64,000 nucleotides of DNA from Varroa destructor. Taxonomy: Eukaryota; Arthropoda; Arachnida; Mesostigmata; Varroidae. The stretch spans positions 45,403,955 to 45,467,954 of the forward strand of contig NW_019211456.1 of the NCBI RefSeq assembly GCF_002443255.2, read 5' to 3'. Shown here in pieces: positions 52,027 through 63,872 of this stretch. The translations under genes and the position numbers were made by a program. Each line of letters begins with the position of its first letter. Position 1 is the first letter of the stretch. The notes below the pieces were generated by a model. It made no database searches. It worked only from the letters and a program-made list of their open reading frames with translations, and was not told the DNA's origin.

Positions 52027-52682
52027 TTTATATTTATACATAATTACAGAGAACACTATATATAGTGTTTATAACCGCTCCTCTGTAAGCATTTTTCTAC
52101 ATCGCTTTCAAATTCGGAATCGGTTCCTTCACTAAATATAGCAATAAAGAGGAGTCATCTTTTAATATCTTACGAGTTTTTCTTGGATAAATCAAAATAT
52201 AAACATAAACAATTTTGTCACACGAAATCTAGTAATAAATTATAACTATTAATATTATTATTATTTATATATTTCTTCCTATGTAAAGAGAATTACAAAA
52301 TACATCAGGCAAATACAAATTATTTACACATCTATTTACTGCTACTATTTAACAGGGAGATTCGATATCAACAACAATATTAAGCTCTGCGTTTCCCATA
52401 TACAGATTTTTTGATTCCATCAAGTCCCACTTGTGCCCACTACAAACTTAGTTTGCCACTGTCAGCATTTGCACTTGCCACCCACAAACACCATGACCAA
52501 ACTCTTCCCTATGTTCCGCGATTAGACAAAAGCTCTGCTAATTTACATGACATCTTTTACTAGGAAGCTAAAAACCGCCAATTACACCAAGTATGAAATT
52601 CCATTCGTGTAACTCCATTTGATTTGGTGACTACAACTGTACAAAATGTATTTGTATGGTATTTTTGTAAACGGATTGAAAA
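52027..52682. other. APC1 3' flank
   Basis: AT-rich sequence that should include the APC1 3'UTR. A minus-strand ATTAAA (complement of 52,161-52,166) is the only candidate polyadenylation motif seen, about 520 bp past the stop. A perfect palindrome AACACTATATATAGTGTT lies at about 52,052-52,069. Confidence 0.35.
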
Positions 52683-55600
52683 TCAGGAATCTGCCAACGA
52701 ATTGTACAGTTTGACAATTGCGCTAAGCGACATTTCTGAATCCTTAAGCTGCAGGAAGAGTGCCGGAAGCCCTCTAGGGACCTGCTCTGGTCGGCGACCG
52801 TACCACACTTCGTATGAGGCATTATTGATTGTAGAGTGGGTAGTGCTGCCCGTCCCCTTGAAACCTTCTAACTGTGATTCTACTTCGGCCACGAGCTCGC
52901 GTACAACATTCTCTCCACAGATAGAAATCTGCTTCTGGAACGAATACGCCAAAAATTCGTTAATCATCTTGAACTGCTGCAGGTTAAATGTGCAGTCGGG
53001 TTCGAGTCGAAGTGACATTAAGTCGGTGAGAATCGGTAAAAGTTCCATCTGTTCATCAGCTGCACACTCCATAACGATTGTGCAGAGTCTTTCTTGAACC
53101 TGGTCTCGCGTCGCGCCAGGCAGAAGCAGGTTTTCCACGAACTTCGCTACCATTGGAGTGTTTGAGAAGCTTTCGAGGTGCTGAAGTCGATTTTCCACGT
53201 TACGACCGCGCAGGGCTTCCTTGATATGGCACTGGGCGAGCGTTGTTCGGTATCCTTGTGGGTCCTCAACGTATGAAAGACAGCCGGCCTTTTGTTTCAC
53301 ATAAACAAACGATCGATTCTGGAGGACCTCCTTCAGGAGGTGCATATTTTTTTCACGGAATTCGACCTTCCAATAGCGTTCGTCGTCAACAGTGACAGTG
53401 TCTATAAATTCGAATGGAGGTAGATTGCAGGGTGCCAACATTTCTTCACTTTCACCTTTGCCCTTCAGAGAAACCTTGATCTTTGATTTGACCAACTTAT
53501 TCGACACAACATCATGACATACAAGAAGTCTGGGCTCTACAGCTAATACGTACAGGTGACGCAAAGCCTGGAGGTGGTAACGATTATCCGAAAAGTGGGT
53601 CGGAAATTTTGGGTAGAGGGCGCACACAAGTGCGGCAATAGCCTCAGGCTTTGTGGATAGCGTGAGACTTCCGCCTCCTAGAAATAGAAATCCAATAGCC
53701 ATGTGAATCATCATATGACTGCCGTAGAACACGCAATTGGTGCTCTGGCCGATCCTCTTCCGAAGAACCCGACAGAGTCGAAGCACGTCCAGATCACCCG
53801 TTCCTGCCATGACAAGACTGCAGGCAAGCAAGCATACCAATAAACTGGTTTCAATCGTGTTTTTGCCTGCCTGTTCAGCTGCCGGTTGTTTTTGGATGTC
53901 GTAAAACATCATTGTATAATGCATCAGTGTTTTAAAAGCATCCTTGTTTCCAGACCCTGCAAACTTTAGCCCAAGGGCGAAGCACGCTCCAGCTAAGGTA
54001 TTACAGTATGCTTGAGTGGCGCCTTCATAATCAATAGTGTCTAGTGGGCTATTTTCTGAGGGCCTCTTAAAAGCGTTTTCCTTGATAAATTGGGTGAGAT
54101 GGCTTTCCACCCACTCCTTAGTAGGTGACACCCGAGACCATAAAATAAGACCTTTACTTAGCGTTCTTAGGAGCAGATAATCTGGCTGCACAGAGTCCAA
54201 TAGATATTGCGTCTCAGGCACGCTCATTAACGAGGCAATGTTTTGGTTCTCCGTTGCGTGATAGATCAATCCAAGAGCCAAGGTGGCTCCAGGAGAAGTG
54301 ACACTTATATTTATATGGTCTCCCTCGCGAATCTGATAACTGGGCGAGCGGTGTGTTCGATTCGCATCCCCCTGAATTGGACCGCCTACCATATAGTTGT
54401 ATAGTGTGTTACTCAATTTGCTTTGCATTACCTGAGAACTATCCGCACCTTTACAGAGCATCACCATCCCCAATGCAATACCAGCACTTAAAGAATGACT
54501 CTCTCGATCAATGCAGTGCTCCATTTCTGGTCCAGGAGGACGGCCTATCTCGCTGAGTAACACGTCGCACATATGTTGATGGCCTGACCCTAAATAGAGC
54601 AGACCAAGGGCAGAAATGGCGGCAACACGACACTCGGCAGAGACATCAAGCTCCGTCGATGTCGACGGAAGAAGCGCATCGATGTGGATTGCTATTAGAT
54701 TCGTGGCTTCTTGACTCATCGTCGCCTTTTTCGATGCCCCTAAACCAAGAAGTACGCCTGCACTCATGATTGCGTTACGTTTACGGAGTAGCTCGCATAT
54801 GAATACGGGGTTTAGTGCAGCAAGGTGTCCGGAAAGGCCTAGGCCTAGCATAAAACCGCCGAATTCTAAAACACCACCATTATTGCTGTTGTTACTATTT
54901 CCACTGTTTGTGTCTGCATTCATCTCTTGATACGTCTCGTTTAAAGCTATCCACGCGCTCGTCACGTTTTTGGCGTTTCTAGCCACTCGTAGCCCGGCAG
55001 CGACGCCATTATGGAACAAAGGCCACTGTGTCATATTCGGTGGCGTCTCGATGTTCTTCATTTCAATCACAGTATTTTTAGGTGGAACTCGTCCAGTGAG
55101 ATCACAGTGCGGAATAGCAATAGGTTCACTGATGATGGGGTGGATCGAGTCAAGTGTGAGCATTCCACGGCCTAGAGGCAGCGCCAGTGTTCGAATACAC
55201 AGACTGTATAAATGGCGTTCTTGCTCCTCGGCGAAATCATGATCGCTCATGTCAGCTCCCTGCTGAATATTGATTGTGACTGGGGTCGATGTCGCAAACA
55301 TCGAGCACACCTCTTTAATACGATAATCTTCACCGAAACGTAGCGCTAGCATAGGGTGAAACAAATTCTCAAAACCTTCTCCTCCTTTTGTTCCTTCGGT
55401 GGGTAATGATACGAACGAGTGTGGTTTAGCTTTCCCCGACAGATGTACTTTTTTGACCTGTTTCGCCAGATCTCTCCGTCCGAGAAGCGAATACAATTCC
55501 TCGTTAAAGTCGTGTGTACACCGCTCAGTTAACTTCTGAATAAGATTGCTGAACATAAAGCGGTAACCTAGCCGTACGTTGAGTTTAGACACATCGGGTG

Positions 55601-57837
55601 ATGACAGAGTCTCGACAAGGTTTGCCGGGCTGCTCTTCCACACTCTTATTGCAGGCAAATGCTTATAGGCCATCTCTCCTCCAGCAATAAGTGATCCGAA
55701 CACCTGGATTGCCCACTGAATGTTACTAGTCACGCCGGCCAGACACGGAAACACCTTTCCTGCAGAGTTGCCCGCTAACGCACTCAAAATGAACTTCATA
55801 AAACTGGGCGGTTCAGTCTCGAAAAAGTCTGGCATGCGAATGTTTCTCAGGCCTCTTTCAGGCTGCTTAAGAGCCTTGACATTCTTCATTGTAGGAAAAT
55901 CGCGGAGATAGTAATCACGGTAAGAGCACAACGCCAGTGACGAAGCAAGTCGGCATAAATACTCTGCCATAACCCTACAATGTTCTCCTAAAACACTGTT
56001 AACCTTGAGATCTTCATATACAATGTGTAGAGCAAATAAGATATGATAACAAAGTGGACTGAGCACATTGTTGAACTTGAAGCCGGGCGTACCAACCCGT
56101 AGACTATTGAAATTCACTAAGAACTGCCAATCTTCCTCATCGTCCGACTCTGTTCGTTGTCTCTTGTGTTTAGACAAACTGGGTTCTTCAATTTCAAAAC
56201 CGACAAGTTGAAATAGCATGGACATGAATGTCTGTAGCTCTTTGGCAGGAGTCTTGCCGTCCATAGAGTTCTTGGTAAGAAACCATTTAGATTTTATTAG
56301 TAGAACCATCTCTGGCTCTAGTAACTGTTCTAAACCTTCAATACAATTCTTAACTGTTTCGCATGATTTTGCGCGCGGTAAAGTAAGCACATACTCTTTA
56401 TTTTCTCTAACGTCCTGGATATACACCACATCAGCGCCAGCTGACTTAAACTGGTAAGCAACATTAACGGGCGAACGAAGGAGATCATTTGAGCTGGAGC
56501 CCCGAGATCTTCGGGTCTGCATTAGTGGTGAAGACGACATTAAAGGGTTATTGACTGCGCACAGTTGTGTTGTTCCACTGTACAGAAATAGGTGACCCTC
56601 AGCGGATGTCATTACAAGCATCATCTTAAGCGACTCAACGTGCTCAAAGTCGTAGGCCACGATCTCACCAGCGGGTGCAAAGTTTCCCGATGACAATTTA
56701 AAGAGACGCAGCTTCTTCATCGAAGCCAGGTACAGAACAATATATTGGTTTCCAAGGAGGTCATCAACGATGCGCACTTTTTCTGTTGAATTGGGCACAA
56801 CCAATTTATCAATAAATATTACATCGAGAGTCAAATCTGAAAGAACTGGTTCTGAGATGACTGTGATGTTTGCATTAAGACGGCTTAACATAGATGATGA
56901 CATAGAAGTTCGATTGAATCCAGGCACTGAAAATGTGGCACTTAAAAGGTCAGGGTTTTGTGTTGATACTGAAAAGTGGCTGCTTGATCCACTTCGAACA
57001 GGCGTTCTAATTGGAGTGCTTCTCAATGGTGTAGACTTTTGCTGTACACGCATTAGTCCTGGGCTGTGATTTGAACGACTTTTTGGAGTGTCTGTAAGGC
57101 GACTTCGGAGCGGATATGAAGGAACTGGTGTGGACTGATTAGCGGGCGACACAACTGGCGTCGAAGAAAAAAAGGCGGGGCTGTTTACACGTTGTAAACT
57201 CAACGTATCTTTCATTTTGAGCCCGCCATGTAACTCAGCGGAGCTCGCCAGTCGTAATCGACATACGGAATGGACAAGCTCGCGGCTATTGTAGATTACC
57301 ACATATTCGCTGTTTTCCGAACTGAAGCATATGCTGACACCATCGTGTTGAATGATTTTTCTGTGAGGCGTATAGACGATCTCTACGGGCGCCAATTCAT
57401 CCAGTGGATGGAACAAAGAGAAGATTTTTGGAGCTTTGCTATCCCTTGAAGCCACTCTCTCCAACAAGACGCCTTTATCCGTTGGCCAAATGCGTTGTAC
57501 GTCAAATGGTACATGTGTAACAAAGTCTTTACCATCGCTACTGAATGTGTGCAGCAACTTACTGCGAGAATTCAATGCTGATATGCAGTTGATCCGCTTG
57601 AGATGTATCGACGCCTGTTCAAGGTTCACCTTGAGAACAGCACGTGACTTGATGTCATTAGTGCAATACTTCGCCCAGAATACCTCATTACGTCCTTCGG
57701 ATAGTGTAAACGTCTTCAGTGTTCGTTGTATGTCTGCTTTGACTTCTGTGAGTACAAGAACGTTTCCCTGGAGGCATAGCTCCTCCTGCACGGGCTCATC
57801 ACCCGCGGTGGATCGGTAGCGACGATACACCGTTGTC
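52683..57837 (-). CDS. Anapc1: APC1 coding exon 2 (single 5.15-kb exon)
   Basis: The acceptor is AAACCCCCAG (complement of 57838-57847), and the exon opens with G that completes an Arg codon, followed by ACA ACG GTG TAT. The open frame has no ATG before an upstream in-frame TAA, so it cannot start a protein by itself. This requires the upstream exon. It runs 5,155 nt without interruption to TGA, so nearly the whole protein is encoded by one exon. Confidence 0.95.
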
Positions 57838-60213
57838 CTGGGGGTTTAAAATTGTAATTCATCTTGTTAGTAATAATACCGCAGATAGTTCATTTAGAAA
57901 ATTATTGATTTTGTTTTAAACCTCAGAATATCTGCGACACGCCGTACATACTAAGCATTTTTTTAAAGGGTGGTAGGCTACAGAGCAGAAGAGAAAAGTT
58001 GCTTAATAGCGTCTCGGAGTCTCGTGGCATAATTTCCCAATTGAGAAAAAAAAAAACATGTACGTATAAAGGGACCTTGTTGTTTAAGCTAATATGCATT
58101 TTATATAAAATGAATACAAACGAACAGTAATTTTTGAATATACGAAGACAAATAGTAAGTCACACAAGAGCCATTCTGCGTTCACTATTCTTGACTTATA
58201 GCCTTGAAATTGTTATACGTATCAATTGCAGATAAGCAGCGAAATGTATTTAATTCAACTTAGAACTTTTTTTTATTGACGTTGGTATATATAGGTGAAG
58301 CTACCGCATTTACCCTAAAATAATCAAAACTGAGTGTTTTTCGATGACTATTGGTGATGGTGTAGGGGTTTAATAAAGGAATGTATAAAAAAAAACGACA
58401 GAACTAAAAGTGGTGTGGATAAGTTTATAAAATGACCCAGTCGTCTCTGTCAGTATGTAGAGATTTAGGGCCTTTAGTTGCAAATATTCTGCAAAAATTC
58501 GAAAAAAGGGTCAACAGCTTGTGTCAGATCGCAAAAATATACGAAGTACGGGCAGTTATGACGTGCTTAGTACTAATAAAAAGGAAATAACATTCGTTTT
58601 TGAAAATATATTAGCTATTTGAAATTCTTCTGTTTTATAAGGTCTTTAAACCTCGTCTCTGGCTTTTAGCTCATCAATCAATTTTCTGCTCTATGCTATT
58701 AGTTCTTCTTTATAGTAGCAACTAAACTGTCAACCGATCAATCACTGACACAGACGACTGGGTCATTTTATAAACTTATCCACGCCACTTTTAGTTCTGT
58801 CGTTTTTTTTTATACATTCCTTTATTAAACCCCTGCACCATCACCAGTAGTCATCGAAAAACACTCAGTTTTGATTATTTTAGGGTGAATGCGGTAGCTT
58901 CACCTATATATACCAACGTCAATAAAAAAAAGTTCTAAGTTGAATTAAATTGAAGTAGATAAATAATGTTGTAGTGAAATGGTTTCTCGCAACTTAATTG
59001 TTAAGAGGTTTAACAATGGTTTCGTAGACAGGACTTTTTATAAATCTTTCAAAGATTAAATTTACACTAGAAAGCCCGGACAATCATGTTAGACAAGCAA
59101 CAGACCGTCCTAAGAAAAATGCAATGACCTCAAATTTAGAAATTTATCAAAAAAGGTACATTACGGTTTTTTGCAGGCAATACGCATTTTAGTATTTAGT
59201 TGACTCCACTTGAGTTTGGGTGGTTTACGTCGGAAAAAATGGTTTTTATCGAATTCTAACACTTCCCTGAACTATTCGGCATGCATTTTGAAACACTTTG
59301 CACATCAGCGAGTTGCCAGATATTTTTTTCACTGAAAGGCTTTCAAGAGATAAAATTGATGACTAAATATTTATGGTAATAATGCGGGTGCATCCTTTCT
59401 CGTCGAGACCACAGAGAACGAAGCCATAATCTTTAGTAAGTTCCTAAGACAAAGCTAACTCAGATATTGTTAGTGTACGTATTTTTCCTCCAATTATAAT
59501 CCTTATTTAATCAAAATAACAGTATCAGTTGTATATCGCGATAAAGAATGCACATCGTTAAGCAGAATCTGGATACAACAATGAGCGGTGTTTAAGCGTC
59601 GGTAAACTTTTTGTCCCTTGTAAAGCTCTAAAGTGAGATACTATCATCTTAGAATTTTCTAGGAAACTTTCGAGTATCTCTATGAATAAAGCGAAAAATA
59701 ACTACCAAATGTCGTCAGTTTGAATACGAGTGAAATACGTAGACCTTTTTACTTCATCGTGATTAGGACTACTGGGTTCTCCCAATAAGCGTATCATTAA
59801 AAACATAAAAAGTGGTTTACTTTCCTGAGTATTCCGTCGTTCAGAAATGACTATTGTTTTTCATCTGAGACGTCTGTGCGCGCACCGCATATTCTAAGAT
59901 AAACAGCCACGCCAAAGCATGTTTACAGTTCTAATCTTTCGATTAAGTCTTGCACTCTACCACCATCGCATGCTCGTAAGCTATTTGAAAGAATTAACGT
60001 TAGAATATTTTCGTACCTTACAGGTGATTTTGAACTACTGCTCTGGAGAATGTTGAGATTATTAGCATTGGTGCTACCGCTCTGATGAGGAAACAGTAAA
60101 TCATAGGTACTGGAGTCAAAAGCGTCATCGATTTTTAACGGTCCCGGGTGATTCCTAAGTGCCTCACGTCCTCGGCAGGTAGCCGTACGTGGAGCCGAGG
60201 CGCAGCTCAACAT
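52683..60213 (-). CDS. Anapc1: Anaphase-promoting complex subunit 1 (APC1; shattered in Drosophila)
   Basis: Exons 60213-60017 and 57837-52683 join in phase to 1,783 residues (human APC1 has about 1,944). APC1 is the largest scaffold of the APC/C ubiquitin ligase, which drives mitotic exit. Visible landmarks in order: an N-terminal GREALRNHP block like vertebrate GRDHCKHHP; a WD40-type region with QEELCLQGN and HPLDELAPVEIVY; Ser/Thr-Pro-rich loops at about 57,200-56,990 and 56,560-56,470, which correspond to the Cdk-phosphorylated loops of human APC1; proteasome/cyclosome (PC) repeats at about 54,900-53,600 including GGFMLGLGLSGHLAALNPVF, ALLPSTSTELDVS, EIGRPPGPEMEHCIDRES and CPGATLALGL-type units; then DNRYHLQALRHLYVLAVEPR and a C-terminal domain. 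Stop is TGA at 52685-52683. No frameshift or missing block was seen. One 2.2-kb intron contains a repeat element. Confidence 0.96.
58248..58454 (+). repeat. Left terminal inverted repeat arm
   Basis: This 207-bp arm begins ATTTAATTCAACTTAG and ends GTCTCTGTCAGT. It pairs with the right arm over its whole length. Confidence 0.88.
58744..58950 (-). repeat. Right terminal inverted repeat arm
   Basis: This 207-bp arm begins ACTGACACAGACG and ends AAGTTGAATTAAAT. It is the inverted copy of the left arm. Confidence 0.88.
60017..60213 (-). CDS. Anapc1: APC1 coding exon 1
   Basis: The exon is 197 nt (65 codons plus 2 nt). ATG at 60213-60211 is the only Met codon in this open frame, which stays open upstream to about 60,390 without another ATG. 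An additional upstream coding exon therefore cannot be strictly excluded. The donor GTACGA follows CCTGTAAG. The alternative donor at CCT/GTAAGG would break the phase. The GRxxxxxHPxxLK block supports it as the true APC1 N-terminus. Confidence 0.85.
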
Positions 60214-60500
60214 CGCGTCCGAAGAAGCCGCCAGTTTGCACTGCACCGGCCCTCGGCAATTCCGAGCAACATACACACTTATCACACATCCACAAACACA
60301 TAGATTTATACAGACCCGCCCCCCGCCGTCGCAGATGCGACAATAACGTAAAGATAGACACAGAGTTAGCTGTGATATATACCGAACCACTCACACGGAA
60401 AATCTATCAATATGGAAAATAGTTGGTTTTTGGCGATGCCGATCTCCGTCCAAGTGTGAACGCGGCCGCAGCGCGCCGGCAACTGCCACCGACAGGCGCT
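60214..60500 (-). promoter_or_regulatory. CpG-rich APC1 5'UTR and promoter patch
   Basis: Directly upstream of the APC1 start the sequence becomes CpG-rich, including a GCGGCCGC octamer near 60,465, then returns to AT-rich DNA after about 60,500. This is the expected place for the APC1 promoter. No specific core element could be assigned. Confidence 0.4.
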
Positions 60501-62229
60501 TACGCTAATCACATGTCCAAAAGAAACAGACGAGATTCAAGCAACAACCCGGTAAATTTGAAATATCGTTGAAATTAGACAAGTGCGTGTGCTTCAGTAG
60601 ATAATACTTTAACTATATATATAATGCGAATACGTGATCCACTAAGCTACCACAGTCACGAATTATAATACACTTATCCAAGATCTTCAAAGAAATATAG
60701 AAAATGCAAAAAATGTTATGTTTAATTAAGATAAATCGTAGATTACTAAACCGTTGCTATTAATATTATGCAAAGCTGAGTTAGTAAAAAAAGGCAATTT
60801 GCCATTAAATCGAACTCCTATTATACACATATCACCTATCCTTGATTTTTCTTAGATACATCTCCTCAACTCTTTTAAAGTTCGATAACAGTCTTACCTC
60901 AATAAAGGATAATGTAAGGTCATGGTAGTGGTTGTAGGCTGATACGCAAAAGTGATAGCCTTATGAAGGCAAAAAAAAATATGCATACAAATATATTTTT
61001 ATAATCTATATAAAGGATTCAGGAACTGCTTTAGCTTTATCATTGATCTAAATAATAGCAAGCATGAAGTCAAAAGGCCAAGAACGACCCTAAAAACGGT
61101 ATGTCTTGACACGGTATTCCGCCGTAGTTAATGAATTATATTGGTTGCGAAAACATGGGTATTTTTCAACTCTCGATTTGTTTTTCTTTAAGGATGAGTA
61201 TTCAGCTTTGGCTACAACTTACAGTGTAATTATAATAATGCAATGCATTATTTTTTGCATTTTTCTTACTTAACTATAAATATTGTCGTTTCTACAAATG
61301 TCTACTTTCGTGGCCCCAAAAATGTTCACGTTTCTCTTTCCGAAATACTCTAACAAAATAAAAACTCATCACATCAATACATATACTTATTACTCATTTA
61401 TTTACTTTACCAACAGCAACTGTTCTTCTATTTCTTTGTACAAATGCTACACTAATGGAGTTAACACTCGTGGCATGTTCGTTGTGATTGATATCATACA
61501 ACCCTATACCGGTCCATTACTAGTTTTCTTTATCCTGGCAAAGAATTTATGCCTTAATGCATTCCAGCAGGTGGCATGAAACGCTATTTCCAATTTAACA
61601 ATACAACGTCACCACCTCACATCCAATGCGCAGAGAACCGTTCTCACACACACACAGACAATTACTATTGCTATTATTATTTTATATATCATTAATATGT
61701 TCTCACTGCGGGTCGTTTATCTACCAGCATCTTCCGAATCACTCTCTATAATCGTACTTTGTAGCAAAAGATTTTTTTATTTTTTTAGGATTTTTTTATT
61801 TTGTAGCCAGTCAACGGCTGAAAGTATGCATATATCAACCATAAATAGGCACAGATTTATATAAACAGTACTAAAAATCTTACAGAATTCTATATGGAGA
61901 CACCACATGCATCTCTTCATACCGCATATGTATAACGGGTGCGCGCCTTAATAAATGATTAAGCTGTGCGAACATTTCAACGCAAATATGAATACGATAT
62001 GTAGGACCTGACATGGCCATATCAGTAGAATGTTTGTTCGTATTTTCATTCTCAGCTATGGATACAAATTTAAATCTACCAGTATCACTAAACCCAGTGA
62101 CGCTAACGATAGAAAGCTGGCTTACGTACAAGAATCCACAAAATACGTACAATCACACTCCATTACAAATTTAAACTCAAGGATGCCATCCAAAAACTAG
62201 ATACGAGAGTTTCCTTTCCCTATAAAATC
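60501..62229. other. Intergenic between APC1 and UXS1
   Basis: AT-rich, with the UXS1 3'UTR at its right end. A 98-codon plus-strand open frame at 61,283-61,579 has AT-driven composition and no recognisable domain. Confidence 0.5.
61774..61801 (-). terminator. Candidate UXS1 polyadenylation signals
   Basis: Two AATAAA motifs on the minus strand (complements at about 61,776-61,781 and 61,795-61,800) lie about 430-455 bp past the UXS1 stop, a reasonable 3'UTR length. The stretch is T-rich, so chance occurrence is possible. Confidence 0.35.
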
Positions 62230-62316
62230 CTACAATTCATCGTCTAGCTTTGGCGCTATCGCGAGTTCATTCCGAAAGTAAGCAATTGTCTTCAGGAGTC
62301 CCTCTTGAAGTGGAAC
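62230..62316 (-). CDS. Uxs1: UXS1 last exon and stop
   Basis: The exon is 87 nt (28 residues plus TAG at 62232-62230). The acceptor is a run of T followed by AG. It encodes [18 protein letters not shown] and a short acidic end, matching the family end VPLEEGL..AIHYFRKEL. Confidence 0.92.
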   Translation of the reverse strand, partial: VPLQEGLLKTIAYFRNELAIAPKLDDEL

Positions 62317-63872
62317 CTAAAAAAAATTGAAAAACAGACATTTAAATAGGTTTGTTCCCTTCCACCAGACAACATATGGCTAATACAGGTCGTGCCACAG
62401 GCTTCAACCAGCGATCCTGATTTAGGCTTTTTTTAGTTAAGGGCTTATCCGTTTAAGACTTTTCACAGGGAAATTAGTGTATACTGTCAATATAAATTGT
62501 ATTAAAAACGACACGAATGTATAATATGATGCAAAGGCTTTCGAGGACGTTCAAATTAAAGCGCAACCTAAATTGAACGTATTTTATAGAAAAAAAAATA
62601 CAGATTTGTCATATATTGTTTTCTGTTGCGCTGGTCTTCTTAGGTTTACAATCACAAATTAGTCAGTCGTATCCCAAGTTCGACAGACGCTCACTTCATT
62701 CTTACTCCTTTATTGCGACCATTCGAATTAGTTAATCCGTCTGGTCGCTTTGGTGAGTTTATAGAGAAAAATAGAAACAAGCCGGTCAGTAACTCGGCAA
62801 ACTTATTCCAATTTAATTCAATGTACCTTTGGTTCCCAATTAAGCTCTTTTCTGGCTCGCGTTATATCAGGCTTTCGTTTCTGAGGGTCATCAATAACGC
62901 CATCCTGATGCACGATGCGAGCAGATGGGTTGGCTACGAGATCTCTGATGAGATGGGCAAATTCTGCAATAGTGTATTCATCGGGATAGCCAAGATTTAT
63001 TGGCAACGTATAGTTGGAATTCATCAGGCGTACGAGGCCATCGACGAGGTCCGACACGTACTGGAACGATCGGGTTTGTTTACCATTGCCATAAATCTAC
63101 GAACAACGCCATGTGTAAAATAGCAAAGACACAACAACACCCACGTAAAAGCCATGAGAAATTACTCTCACAAGACACGAATGTTATATCAGCACATTTT
63201 ACGTTGATTACCAACTATATTGTATATACCTTAAAAATAACAACTAAAAGCAGGTACTAAGCAGTATTTCATTTTGTAAATCTCTCTCACTGTATTTGTT
63301 ACTGTTTCAAATCAGCTTTTCTTTAATTTGATTTTCATATTTGACAATAGCAACTAACAGTGATATCACGACCCTGAAGGGCTTGCAGTACAAAGTTGCT
63401 CACGACCCGCCCATCACTCACGTGCATCCGAGGCCCGAACGTGTTAAACACGCGAGCCACACGCACTTCGACACCTTCCTGCTTAGCATACGCGTATGCC
63501 AGCGCTTCCGCTACACGCTTGCCTTCGTCGTAGCAGGATCTATCAGTGTCAAAAAATAGACGTGTACACATGAGTCACAAAAGTACTACAGAAAAAGAAA
63601 ACTCTAATGTTACGTAGAACGAATAACCGCTAATTCATCCGCTCTCAACGGTTTTACACATACTTATATTTACCATCTCAAAATATTAATTTAAAATTGA
63701 GTATTTAAAAAAATTTCGAAAAGGCTCCCATACCTGGGACCTATCGGGTTTACGTGTCCCCAATAATCTTCCGATTGAGGATGCACCTCCGGATCCCCGT
63801 ACACCTCGGAGGTAGAAGCAATTAGAATACGAGCTCCTACACGACGGGCCAACCCTAACATGTTAATTGTAC
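62230..63872 (-). CDS. Uxs1: UDP-glucuronic acid decarboxylase (UDP-xylose synthase), C-terminal half; 5' end outside window
   Basis: Four exons (63872-63734, 63539-63359, 63096-62827, 62316-62230) join in phase to about 225 C-terminal residues. Human UXS1 has about 420. The enzyme is a Golgi/ER-lumen type II short-chain dehydrogenase that turns UDP-glucuronate into UDP-xylose for glycosaminoglycan linkers, using bound NAD+. Seen here are [35 protein letters not shown], the YDEGK catalytic Tyr-x3-Lys, [27 protein letters not shown], the FQYVSDLV substrate-binding segment and [10 protein letters not shown]. The nucleotide-binding glycine loop and the membrane anchor must lie beyond 64,000. The C-terminus ends at LDDEL and lacks the basic tail of the human protein. 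The only stop codon is the terminal one. Confidence 0.95.
62317..62826 (-). other. UXS1 last intron (510 bp)
   Basis: GTACAT to a T-rich AG acceptor; nothing else seen. The other UXS1 introns in the window are 262 bp and 194 bp, with a partial one from 63,873 to the edge. Confidence 0.9.
62827..63096 (-). CDS. Uxs1: UXS1 penultimate exon
   Basis: The exon is 270 nt, phase 0 at both ends. Acceptor GTTCGTAG precedes ATTTATGGC and donor GTACAT follows CCAAAG. It encodes [18 protein letters not shown] to KELNWEPK. Confidence 0.93.
63359..63539 (-). CDS. Uxs1: UXS1 exon with catalytic Tyr-x3-Lys
   Basis: The exon is 181 nt. Acceptor CACTGATAG precedes ATCCTGC and donor GTTAGT follows ATCACT. It encodes [17 protein letters not shown] to [10 protein letters not shown], including the SDR catalytic Tyr and Lys. 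Confidence 0.93.
63734..63872 (-). CDS. Uxs1: UXS1 internal exon (most 5' exon in window)
   Basis: The exon is 139 nt. Acceptor ATCTTTTAG precedes GTACAATT and donor GTATGG follows CCCAG. It encodes [11 protein letters not shown] to GHVNPIGPR. The first Gly codon is completed by a base in an exon outside the window. Reading upstream past the acceptor gives residues unlike UXS1, so 63,873-64,000 is intron. Confidence 0.93.

Larger units (their letters stand above)
58248..58950. mobile_element. 703-bp non-autonomous element with 207-bp terminal inverted repeats, in APC1 intron
   Basis: Bases 58248-58454 are the reverse complement of 58744-58950 with about five mismatches and no gaps (roughly 98% identity). 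The 289-bp centre shows no meaningful ORF, so the element is non-autonomous. TTAA lies at both outer edges (around 58,250 and 58,945), which would fit a TTAA target duplication. But TTAA is palindromic and the symmetry runs past it by a few bases, so this is not proof. It could be a foldback or MITE-like DNA transposon. In APC1 pre-mRNA it would fold into a long, nearly perfect hairpin. Confidence 0.88.
57838..60016 (-). other. APC1 intron 1 (2.18 kb)
   Basis: Bounded by GTACGA and CCCCCAG. About a third of it is the long-inverted-repeat element; the remainder is AT-rich and shows nothing else. Confidence 0.85.

Noticed and set aside
52624..53097. 157-codon plus-strand frame over the end of APC1
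   Set aside because: It is the antisense shadow of APC1 exon 2. The same holds for the plus-strand frames between 54,353 and 57,819.
59923..60016. Continuation of the APC1 exon 1 frame to 59,923
   Set aside because: It follows the phase-matching donor, so it is intron; the residues have no APC1 similarity.
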